Source: Dehalococcoidia bacterium (GTDB lineage: Bacteria; Chloroflexota; Dehalococcoidia; Dehalococcoidales; RBG-16-60-22). From it: DNA of 11,111 nucleotides. The stretch lies in assembly GCA_030615035.1 (NCBI GenBank), contig JAUXAC010000030.1:1-11111 (forward strand), in the 5' to 3' direction. This document shows, one piece after another, positions 4,925 to 11,111 of this stretch; position 1 is the first letter of the stretch, and each line of letters opens with the position of its first letter. The notes below the pieces were generated by a model. It did no database searches, was not told the DNA's origin, and worked only from the letters and a program-made list of their open reading frames with translations. Both the position numbers and the translations under genes were made by a program.

Positions 4925-5879
4925 TCACTTCTCCACGGGAACTGGTGATAAAGCCTCCTTTTGGATTCTGACCTTTGGTGCAATATACCATAGCCCCAGA
5001 GTAGCTACGGCAATGAGCAACATGCCGGCTATTTGCTCCAGCGAATATATCTTGGCGTCAAGGATAGCATAGAGCAGACTGGTGATGACCGAACCCAGCA
5101 CCAGGAATGCTGGCAACCACTGAGGCTGGGGCATACTTCAGTCCGGTGTAGAAGCAGGAAACGTAGCCAAAAAGGAACACCGAGGTCAGGATAACCCAGC
5201 CGAACTGCTGTCCGCTGAGACTGGCTATAGTGCTTAGTTTCCCGGTCACAGCCAAGAAAACCAGCATCACGATAGCTCCAAAGAACATCCGCCCGAAGGC
5301 GGCCACATTTGGGCTAACCTGCTTCATTACCCTTTTGGCAATGATAGCCTCAACTGCCCAGAGGAGAGTAGCTGCAAATATCATTAATTCGCCCCCGCTG
5401 ATGAGCCATGACTTTGGCCACCCCAGTAGCAGGATATTACCTCCGACTAAGGTCGCCAGGGCAGCTATATGGAATTTGCCCAGTCGTTCGCCAAGGAAAG
5501 GTACAGCCAGGATGGCAACCCAGATAAAGAGGGTTTTGTGGATAAAGGCAGCACTCACCGCAGTACCTAAGCTCAGGCCGTAGAAGAATAATAAAAATGG
5601 AATGCTACCGCCCACGCCGCCAATAACCCCCAGGGTTAGCCACTGTTTGCGTGATAAACTTTTCAGTTCTGGTAATGCCTTGGGTAATATCAAGAAGGCG
5701 AAAAGCAACGCCGCCACAGCCACGTTCTTGACGGCAGTGAAGATGAAGGGGTCTTGCATTTCCATTACGGCGAACTTGTTGATGTAGATAGCTAAGCCGC
5801 TGATGAGGGCTGTTGCCAGGGCGAAGTAAAGCCCCTTCCTGTGCTTTTCCCAGTTTAAAAGCCCTTTGGTCTCATTCAT
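4925..5879 (-). pseudogene. EamA/DMT-family permease, frameshifted
   Basis: Two overlapping frames together encode one drug/metabolite transporter with about ten membrane helices in two EamA repeats. The first part starts at 5879 (MNETKGLLNW), with AAGGAGG upstream, and runs through the first repeat and most of the second to YTGLKYAPASVVASIP. It then leaves frame and ends at 5058. The second frame supplies the missing end, VLGSVITSLLYAILDAKIYS to APKVR, and stops at 4925. Removing one base from the GG pair at 5101-5102 restores ASIPVLGSVITSLL, a normal EamA continuation, and gives about 317 residues, the usual size. The break could be a sequencing error, a real mutation or, less likely, recoding. 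The substrate is unknown. The gene lies in the hydrogenase operon, 30 bp after hypC and one base before the DUF6390-like gene. Confidence 0.85.
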
Positions 5880-5909
5880 TCCCGTTCCTCCTTCTATCAA
5901 TTAAGTGTC

Positions 5910-6137
5910 TTAGAGCGTTGCCGCTTCGGCTATCTCTTTATATAAATTAATTATTTCTTTGGCCTCATCCTCCTCAATTTTGGCAATCACAGTGCCCAGG
6001 TTGACCAGCACCCAATCACCGGCATTCACTTCAGGAACGAGGGTTAAGCTAACCTTATGCCTGGCGCCGGCAACCTCAATCTCCGCCCAGGAATTTTCCT
6101 TGACTTCAAGCACCTGATATGGTATCGCTACACACAT
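5910..6137 (-). CDS. hypC: hydrogenase maturation chaperone HypC
   Basis: A 75-residue HypC/HupF-family protein. It begins MCVAIP; Cys2, exposed after removal of Met1, is the residue that in this family binds the Fe(CN)2CO unit with HypD and contacts the hydrogenase large-subunit precursor. The rest forms the expected small beta-barrel (AEIEVAGARHKVSLTLVPEV, then GDWVLVNLGTVIAKI) and a C-terminal helix. The length is typical. It follows hypA by 15 bp and would act in the cytoplasm on the MvhA precursor encoded in the same operon. HypD, HypE, HypF and HypB are needed for the full pathway and are not in the window. Confidence 0.95.
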   Translation of the reverse strand: MCVAIPYQVLEVKENSWAEIEVAGARHKVSLTLVPEVNAGDWVLVNLGTVIAKIEEDEAKEIINLYKEIAEAATL

Positions 6138-6152
6138 ATTTCACCCCAGGAC

Positions 6153-6494
6153 TTAGTCCACCTCCAGGCTTTCCAGAAATGCCTCACTAACATCGACCAT
6201 CTTCAGTTTTTTGCTCCGACATTGGGGACAAAATGGCTCACTCTTTTTGAAGGAAAAGGTATGACCACAACCTTGGCAGAGGACAGTTGGGTCGAAAGTC
6301 TCAATTTCAATCTTTGCCTTTTCGGCAGCAGTTCCCGTGGCGGCTGCTGTTAAGCAGAACTCCAGATTGTCCGGTGTGATGTGGCTTAAATTACTCAATT
6401 TCACACTTAGGGTGGCGATGCGCTTCCCATTGTGTTTCTTGGTCTCAGCCAGCGCCGTCCCTACGATGTTTTTGGCGAGGGAGAACTCATGCAT
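6153..6494 (-). CDS. hypA: hydrogenase nickel insertion protein HypA
   Basis: A 113-residue HypA-family metallochaperone. I start it at 6494 because the protein must begin MHE: the N-terminal amine, His2 and Glu3 belong to the nickel site of the family. A GGAGG sequence lies five bases upstream. An earlier in-frame ATG at 6506 would bury this site. The zinc site is complete, with Cys73-x2-Cys76 and Cys89-x2-Cys92. HypA works with the GTPase HypB to load nickel into the large subunit. Its first 8 bases overlap the end of the endopeptidase gene, so translation is probably coupled. hypB is absent from the window. Confidence 0.95.
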   Translation of the reverse strand: MHEFSLAKNIVGTALAETKKHNGKRIATLSVKLSNLSHITPDNLEFCLTAAATGTAAEKAKIEIETFDPTVLCQGCGHTFSFKKSEPFCPQCRSKKLKMVDVSEAFLESLEVD

Positions 6495-6954
6495 GGCTGC
6501 CTCCATTCAGTTCCTGAACCACCATATCAGCCACTACCGGTATTGCCTTTTCTACTTTGGGCGTGCATTTCTCGGAGAAGATATTAGCATCAGCTACTTC
6601 AATACCGAAAAAGACGATATCTTTGGGCAAATTCAGACCGAGTCGGTTGCCCAGCTCAAGCGCAGTAGAAAAGTCTATTCCGTGAGTGGAAGCCGCGTGT
6701 CGGGTATTATTAAGTGTCTCAGGCTCAAGGCGGTAAATTTTTCCAACCTCTCCTTCGCCGGTTTTTATCGCGTCAATGATGATGGCTCTATCGTAGTCCG
6801 CCAGCAGTTCCAGCAAGTTCAGGCCAGCCATGCCGGTCTCCATTACGGTTACCTCTTCTTCGTTGACTCTATCTTTAAGCGCCCGGGCAGCCCAGATACC
6901 AACACCATCATCCCCCATAATAGGGTTGCCCATTCCCAGAATCAATGTTTTCAT
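6487..6954 (-). CDS. [NiFe] hydrogenase maturation endopeptidase (M52 family)
   Basis: A nickel-dependent protease of the HycI/HybD/HoxM type. It would remove the short C-terminal extension of MvhA once the NiFe site is complete. The fold starts KTLILGMGNPIMGDDGVG, where the second Asp of GDD stands at the position of the metal-binding Glu/Asp of HybD. The Asp in IIIDAIKTG and the His in STHGIDF are the other two expected nickel ligands. I give the start as the ATG at 6954 (155 residues). A GTG at 6969, preceded by AAGGTGG, would add MGILK and cannot be excluded. It comes directly after mvhA, its presumed substrate, whose C-terminal tail after the last His is intact, and it overlaps hypA by 8 bp. 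Confidence 0.92.
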   Translation of the reverse strand: MKTLILGMGNPIMGDDGVGIWAARALKDRVNEEEVTVMETGMAGLNLLELLADYDRAIIIDAIKTGEGEVGKIYRLEPETLNNTRHAASTHGIDFSTALELGNRLGLNLPKDIVFFGIEVADANIFSEKCTPKVEKAIPVVADMVVQELNGGSHA

Positions 6955-6996
6955 TTTCAATATCCCCACTCACCACCTTGCCTGCCCTAATCAATC

Positions 6997-8454
6997 TCAG
7001 GCTAATTTTTTAATCAGTTCCCCCTTGCTATTGTAGATGTGTATTGGTAAGGGGTTGCTTCCAGGGAACGCATGGCTGGCGCAGGCAAGGCAGAGGTCAT
7101 AGGGGCGCCAAGCCATTTCAATCCGGTTTAGCAGTCCCTCGGTTATTTCTTTACCCGGTTTAATGAGTGCCATAGCTGCTTTCTTTATTGACATGTTAAC
7201 TGCAGCGGCATTATTGACTGTGGCTACAATCAAATTGGCTTTCTTAATCACTCCTCTTTCATCGGTGAAGTAGTGATGGATTAAAGTGCCTCGGGGTGCT
7301 TCCACGATGCCGACACCTTCGTCAGGGGTTGCCGTGGGGATAGTTCGGATATCAGTGCTGGTGATTTCTGGGTCCTGGACGAGTTCCACCATCCTTTCTG
7401 CAGCGTACAGGAGTTCTATTAGGCGAGCCCAGTGCATAGCCAGGGTATGATGGACTGGCTTGCCCCCTAGAGTGGTATACATCTTCTCGTAGGCTTCTTG
7501 GGCAAGCGGTGTTGTCATGCCGTCGGCAGCATTGAGTCGGGCCAAGGGAGCCACGCGGAAAACGCCGCTGTCTTTGCCATCGACAAACCCTTTCCAGCCA
7601 ATTTTCTTGAGGAAGGGGAATTTGATATAGGTCCACGGCTCGACGTGCTCAGCAATGTGCTCAAGGTATTCATGAGGAGCAAATTTGGCGAATTCTTTGC
7701 CTTCAGGGTCAACTACTCTAACCTTGCCGTCATAGAAGTTGACTTTGTTATTCTCGTCAACCAGACCCATGTAATAGGTACGGTGGGTATAAGCGTCACT
7801 GACTATCATATCAACATAGTCCTTGTTTTTGAGGACTATATCGTCAAAGACCTTCAGTGACAGCTGGGCGAATTCCACAGAGTCCTTGGCTATTTGCTCG
7901 ACTTCTTTTCTTTCCTCTTCATTAAGCCCCTTGCTGACACCGCCGGGCTGACCAAAAACCGGATGCACAGCTCTACCACCGAGCATTTGGATAACGTGGT
8001 GGTTCTGCTTGCGGGCATTAATTACCGCGCCACCTAATTCCATGCCTACCTTGGCAATTACTCCCAGGATGTTGCGCTCGGCTACAGGAGCGTCCGGCCC
8101 CATAATGAAGTCGGGTCCACCAAGGATATAGAAGTGGGTGGTATGGTCGGTAACATAGAAACTGGAGTAAAGAAGTTCACGAAGTTTTTTAGCGGGGCTA
8201 GGTGGGTCAACGTGGAACAAATCATCCAGCGCTTTAGTTGATGCCGTGTGGTGGGCTTCAGGGCAGACCCCGCAGATTCTCTGGGTTATCTGGGGCATGT
8301 CTTCTGCCAGCCGCCCCTCACAGAACTTCTCAAAGCCCCTCAGTTCCGGAACTTGAAAGTAGGAATTTTCTACCTCACCTTTATCATTGAGGAAGATCTC
8401 TATTTTGCCGTGACCTTCCAATCGGGTGATGGGGTCAATTGTTATCTTTTTCAT
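6997..8454 (-). CDS. mvhA: F420-nonreducing type [NiFe] hydrogenase large subunit MvhA/VhuA
   Basis: A 485-residue catalytic subunit that splits H2 at a NiFe centre. The N-terminal motif RICGVCPEAHHTAS carries Cys61 and Cys64, and the C-terminal motif carries Cys455, Cys458 and His461 (YDLCLACASH); these four cysteines are the NiFe ligands. The C-terminal motif reads D-L-C where most family members have D-P-C. Residues 462-485 form the tail that the protease encoded downstream should remove after His461. ITRLEGHGKIEI at the start and GGRAVHPVFGQPGGV near residue 155 are typical of group 3 hydrogenases. The context with mvhD, mvhG and hdrA points to the Mvh-like group 3c. The gene overlaps mvhG by ATGA, so the subunits are probably made together. 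The length is normal, and no signal peptide is present, as expected for a cytoplasmic enzyme. Confidence 0.95.
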   Translation of the reverse strand: MKKITIDPITRLEGHGKIEIFLNDKGEVENSYFQVPELRGFEKFCEGRLAEDMPQITQRICGVCPEAHHTASTKALDDLFHVDPPSPAKKLRELLYSSFYVTDHTTHFYILGGPDFIMGPDAPVAERNILGVIAKVGMELGGAVINARKQNHHVIQMLGGRAVHPVFGQPGGVSKGLNEEERKEVEQIAKDSVEFAQLSLKVFDDIVLKNKDYVDMIVSDAYTHRTYYMGLVDENNKVNFYDGKVRVVDPEGKEFAKFAPHEYLEHIAEHVEPWTYIKFPFLKKIGWKGFVDGKDSGVFRVAPLARLNAADGMTTPLAQEAYEKMYTTLGGKPVHHTLAMHWARLIELLYAAERMVELVQDPEITSTDIRTIPTATPDEGVGIVEAPRGTLIHHYFTDERGVIKKANLIVATVNNAAAVNMSIKKAAMALIKPGKEITEGLLNRIEMAWRPYDLCLACASHAFPGSNPLPIHIYNSKGELIKKLA

Positions 8455-9410
8455 TTTATTCTCGCCCTCCTTAGAAGGGAATCAGGTAGACTGTAGCGGT
8501 AGAAAGTACCTACCGGGTCGAGGACATCGTCAACAATTTTCTGGATTTCCTCAGGGTCGTTAGAGTCAATCACGGAAGCCAAAGCATTCAAGAAATGGGC
8601 TCCCTGGTCAATAACTCCTTCTACCGGTCCGTAACAACCGGTGCACGGCATATTGGCCAGGGGGCAGAGAGCACCGCAGCCACCCCGGGTAGAAATGCCG
8701 GCACAGGGTATTCCCTGCTCCAAAAGGCATACTTCTGGTTCGGGAATAATTTCCCAGGTCCGGTAAATTTTGTTAATTTTCTTGACATCTCTCTTTCGCT
8801 CGCACTCGTCACATACCGCCTTGACATTGTGGGTTATCACCGTTCCCGGAGGGGGTAATTTACCTTCAATCAGGGCTTCCAGAGCCAGCCAGATTGTCTT
8901 TTCTTCTGGCGGACAGCCGGGAACTACATATTCCACATCCACCGTCTGGCGCAGAGTCTTTACGGTATCAAAGAACTCGGGGATGGTAAGTTCACCCTCT
9001 GGTACTTTACAGCTTGTCTGAGGTGTGATTTGCTCCTTGTTGTCGGTTGACTCTGTTTCCAGGTAAGCCCGGTCAAAAATCATCTGCCGATTGAACATAT
9101 TAGCCAGCCCGGGGATACCGCCTTCATAGGCGCAGGAGCCAAAGGCGATCATTACCTTGGATTTTTCACGGAGCATCTTAGCTATGTGTTCCTGTTCTGA
9201 GTTTCTAATCGCCCCGTTGAACAGGCAGGCATCAATGCTTTTATCGGGCATAGCTTCAACATCTTTGTACTTGACATCAATGGCTACCGGCCAGAAAACA
9301 ATGTCAACGGCTTCAGCCAGTTTGAGGATTTTTTCACCAATCTCAAGCTGCGCAATCTCACAGCCGCCGCAGCTAGCCGCCCAGTATAGTGCTATTTTGG
9401 GTTTAGCCAT
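8451..9410 (-). CDS. mvhG: F420-nonreducing type [NiFe] hydrogenase small subunit MvhG/VhuG
   Basis: A 319-residue electron-transfer subunit that carries electrons from the NiFe site through iron-sulfur clusters. The proximal cluster ligands are seen as Cys14-x2-Cys17 (ASCGGCE), Cys93 (GSCAYEGG) and Cys166 (PGCPPEE). Further cysteines for medial and distal clusters are Cys200, 203, 228, 236, 245, 249, 256 and 259. There is no Tat signal, in line with a cytoplasmic group 3 enzyme. I chose the ATG at 9410: it gives [10 protein letters not shown] and has GGAGGT 7 bases upstream. An in-frame ATG at 9425 would use that ribosome binding site as coding sequence. It overlaps mvhD by 8 bp upstream and mvhA by 4 bp downstream. 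Confidence 0.95.
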   Translation of the reverse strand: MAKPKIALYWAASCGGCEIAQLEIGEKILKLAEAVDIVFWPVAIDVKYKDVEAMPDKSIDACLFNGAIRNSEQEHIAKMLREKSKVMIAFGSCAYEGGIPGLANMFNRQMIFDRAYLETESTDNKEQITPQTSCKVPEGELTIPEFFDTVKTLRQTVDVEYVVPGCPPEEKTIWLALEALIEGKLPPPGTVITHNVKAVCDECERKRDVKKINKIYRTWEIIPEPEVCLLEQGIPCAGISTRGGCGALCPLANMPCTGCYGPVEGVIDQGAHFLNALASVIDSNDPEEIQKIVDDVLDPVGTFYRYSLPDSLLRRARIK

Positions 9411-9825
9411 TCTCGCTACCTCCATTACGGGGGAATGGTCCCAACTTTCTTATTTGTTCTGTCATCTCATCAACTATGGAAGCAAAGCGGTCTCCTTCTG
9501 ATGCTGAAATCCATTCCATGCGTACCCGCTCATCTTCAACTCCCATCTGGGACAGCAGTTTCTTCAGCAGGGGCATGCGCCGCATTGTCTTATAATTCCC
9601 CTCAGAGTAGTGACAATCACCGGGGTGGCAGCCACAGACGAGCACTCCGTCAGCCCCTTTCTCAAAGGCTTTAAGTATAAAGGCGGGTTCTACCCTGCCG
9701 CTGCACATAACTCGCACCACTCTCACATTGGGAGAATACTTTTTGCGAGAAGTGCCGGCAAGGTCGGCGCCAGCATAGGAACACCAGTTGCACAGAATGC
9801 CCAAGATCTTTGGTTCAAAGCTCAT
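9403..9825 (-). CDS. mvhD: MvhD/FlpD-family iron-sulfur electron-transfer subunit
   Basis: A 140-residue [2Fe-2S] protein that links hydrogenase to heterodisulfide reductase. Typical features are [14 protein letters not shown] (Cys12, Cys15), RVMCSGRV (Cys41) and [11 protein letters not shown] (Cys64, Cys66, Cys71). In the methanogen complex MvhD accepts electrons from MvhG and hands them to the flavin of HdrA. The order here, hdrA then mvhD then mvhG, fits this role. The start codon overlaps the hdrA stop in an ATGA, and the end overlaps the mvhG start. The length is normal for the stand-alone form; in some organisms it is fused to HdrA, but here it is separate. Confidence 0.95.
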   Translation of the reverse strand: MSFEPKILGILCNWCSYAGADLAGTSRKKYSPNVRVVRVMCSGRVEPAFILKAFEKGADGVLVCGCHPGDCHYSEGNYKTMRRMPLLKKLLSQMGVEDERVRMEWISASEGDRFASIVDEMTEQIRKLGPFPRNGGSENG

Positions 9826-11111
9826 ACCAGCACCCCCTCAATCTCAGATAAAATTTGCTCAGTGGTGAAGTGCTTGCCAGTAATGGCAGCGCTGGGGCAA
9901 GCAGACACACAGACACCGCAACCCTTGCACACCGCTTCATTAACACTGGAGATTTTCTTCTCCTCGTCAAAGGAAATTGCTTTGTAGGGACAGAGTTCAT
10001 TACATATCCTGCAGCCAGAACAAAGCTCCTCATCAATGACGGCGGTGGCGGCTTCAATCTCAACCTTGCCTTTGCTAATCATTGCCAGCGCCCGGGCAGC
10101 GGCGGCTGAAGCCTGAGCCACAGTGTCGGGGATATCCTTTGGACTCTGACAGCAACCAACAACGAAGACGCCGTCAGTCATGGTGGCTACCGGGTCGAGC
10201 TTAGGATGCTTCTCAAGGAAGAAGCCATCTGCTTTTCGGCTCAGGGAGAAGATTCTGGCTAACTGCTCGGCGTCAGCGGTGGGCTCCAGAGCGCAGCTCA
10301 GAATGACCAAATCAATGGGAAGGCGCCGCTTACGCCGGGTTAGCGTGTCCTCAACAAGGACAATCAGTTTACCCTCCTCTTCAGGAGTCTCGGTAATATT
10401 GGTAATCTCACCGGCGCGACCCCGGATAAAGTTGACTCCCTCTCTCTGGAGGCGCTCATAGAACTCTTCATAGCCAGAGCCGGGGCAGCGCATGTCAATA
10501 TATAGCTGATAGACAGCTGCTTCAGGGACTTTCTCCTTCAGTAGATGGGAGTATTTCAGCGAATACATACAGCAGACCCGCGAGCAGTATTTGTGGTAAT
10601 TCTCATCGCGGCTGCCGGCACAGTGCAGGATGGCTATGCTCTCCGGTTTCCGCCCATCAGCCAGGAAAATCTCACCGCTGGTGGGTCCCGATGCATTGGA
10701 CATCCTCTCAAACTGCAGACCGGTGATGACATTATCATAGCGCCCATAGCCATATTCATAGATTGCCGAGGGGTCGAACTGCTGAAAGCCAGTGGCGACA
10801 ATGATGTTGCCAACATCAACCTCAACAATCTCATCCTCCATTTCATGATTGATAGCTTGAGGTTCACAGGCTTTTACGCATTCCAGACATTCCGAACAGG
10901 CAGCGCAGTTCAGGCAGCGCTTAGCCTCCTCAATTGCTGTTTTTTCGTCAAAGCCAAGCTCAACCTCGGTAAAGCCCTCTCTCCGCTTCAGGTCAAGTAT
11001 CGGCATCGCTGTCCTTGACCTTGGTTGTACTCCCTCCTTTGAGACTTCTTTGACCTTGGTAAGTTCCTTTGGTCTTCCTTCACGTAAGTCGGTTCCACTT
11101 AAGTAGCGGTC
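9822..11111 (-). CDS. hdrA: HdrA-like flavoprotein, probable GltD-HdrA fusion (N-terminus outside window)
   Basis: The C-terminal 429 residues of an HdrA-type subunit. In the Hdr-Mvh complex the HdrA flavin bifurcates electrons between ferredoxin and a disulfide. A Met codon at 11006 looks like a start, but the frame stays open for 35 more codons to the window edge. These read [16 protein letters not shown], like the end of a GltD-type FAD/NAD(P) domain, so the gene very likely begins outside. In visible numbering, residues 66-82 hold six cysteines ([17 protein letters not shown]). Residues 164-181 carry the HdrA signature HCAGSRD with [32 protein letters not shown] lies near 314-333. Two [4Fe-4S] ferredoxin motifs follow at Cys364/367/370/374 and Cys395/398/401/405. 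No GxGxxG flavin motif is visible; it should lie upstream. HdrB and HdrC are not in the window. Confidence 0.9.
   Translation of the reverse strand, partial: DRYLSGTDLREGRPKELTKVKEVSKEGVQPRSRTAMPILDLKRREGFTEVELGFDEKTAIEEAKRCLNCAACSECLECVKACEPQAINHEMEDEIVEVDVGNIIVATGFQQFDPSAIYEYGYGRYDNVITGLQFERMSNASGPTSGEIFLADGRKPESIAILHCAGSRDENYHKYCSRVCCMYSLKYSHLLKEKVPEAAVYQLYIDMRCPGSGYEEFYERLQREGVNFIRGRAGEITNITETPEEEGKLIVLVEDTLTRRKRRLPIDLVILSCALEPTADAEQLARIFSLSRKADGFFLEKHPKLDPVATMTDGVFVVGCCQSPKDIPDTVAQASAAAARALAMISKGKVEIEAATAVIDEELCSGCRICNELCPYKAISFDEEKKISSVNEAVCKGCGVCVSACPSAAITGKHFTTEQILSEIEGVLV

Noticed and set aside
7352..7860. Open frames of 94 to 120 codons overlapping mvhA on both strands
   Set aside because: The sequence is fully explained by the well conserved large subunit, and the alternative translations are Arg/Pro-rich or featureless.

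Overview
All genes in this window lie on the minus strand and read from right to left. The likely source is an anaerobic bacterium of the Chloroflexota, class Dehalococcoidia, or a close relative, probably uncultured. This rests on an Mvh-type [NiFe] hydrogenase joined to a bacterial HdrA, on short class III pilin leaders, and on G/C-rich hairpin repeats between genes. No rRNA or marker gene is present, so the taxonomy is inference.

Right part (11111 to about 4198): one long operon for an electron-transferring hydrogenase. In order of transcription it holds an HdrA-like flavoprotein whose start lies outside the window, mvhD, the small subunit mvhG, the large subunit mvhA, the maturation endopeptidase, hypA, hypC, an EamA/DMT permease broken by a one-base frameshift, and a DUF6390-like gene. 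Most junctions overlap or nearly touch, so the genes are probably made together. MvhA-MvhG would oxidise H2, MvhD would pass electrons to HdrA, and HdrA would split them by flavin-based bifurcation. HypA and HypC, with HypBDEF encoded elsewhere, build the NiFe site, and the protease then trims MvhA. A terminator-like hairpin and a G-quadruplex motif follow the operon.

Middle part (4086 to 2179): a NarX/DegS-type histidine kinase and a NarL/LuxR-type response regulator, separated by one base and preceded by a strong sigma-70-like promoter (TTGACA, 17 bp, TACTAT). A 523-bp gene-free stretch (1656-2178) follows. It contains several hairpins, a G-quadruplex motif, a 40-bp tandem repeat and, on the pilin side, a predicted promoter with phased direct repeats upstream.

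Left part (1655 to 1): a tandem array of at least four type IV prepilin genes, the last cut by the window edge. They share nearly identical N-termini and related C-termini but differ in the middle, which points to recent duplication and possibly gene conversion.

The most interesting points are the DUF6390-like gene inside a hydrogenase operon, the HdrA frame that runs off the window and looks like a GltD-HdrA fusion, the mosaic pilin array with its phased upstream repeats, and the two G-quadruplex motifs just behind stop codons.
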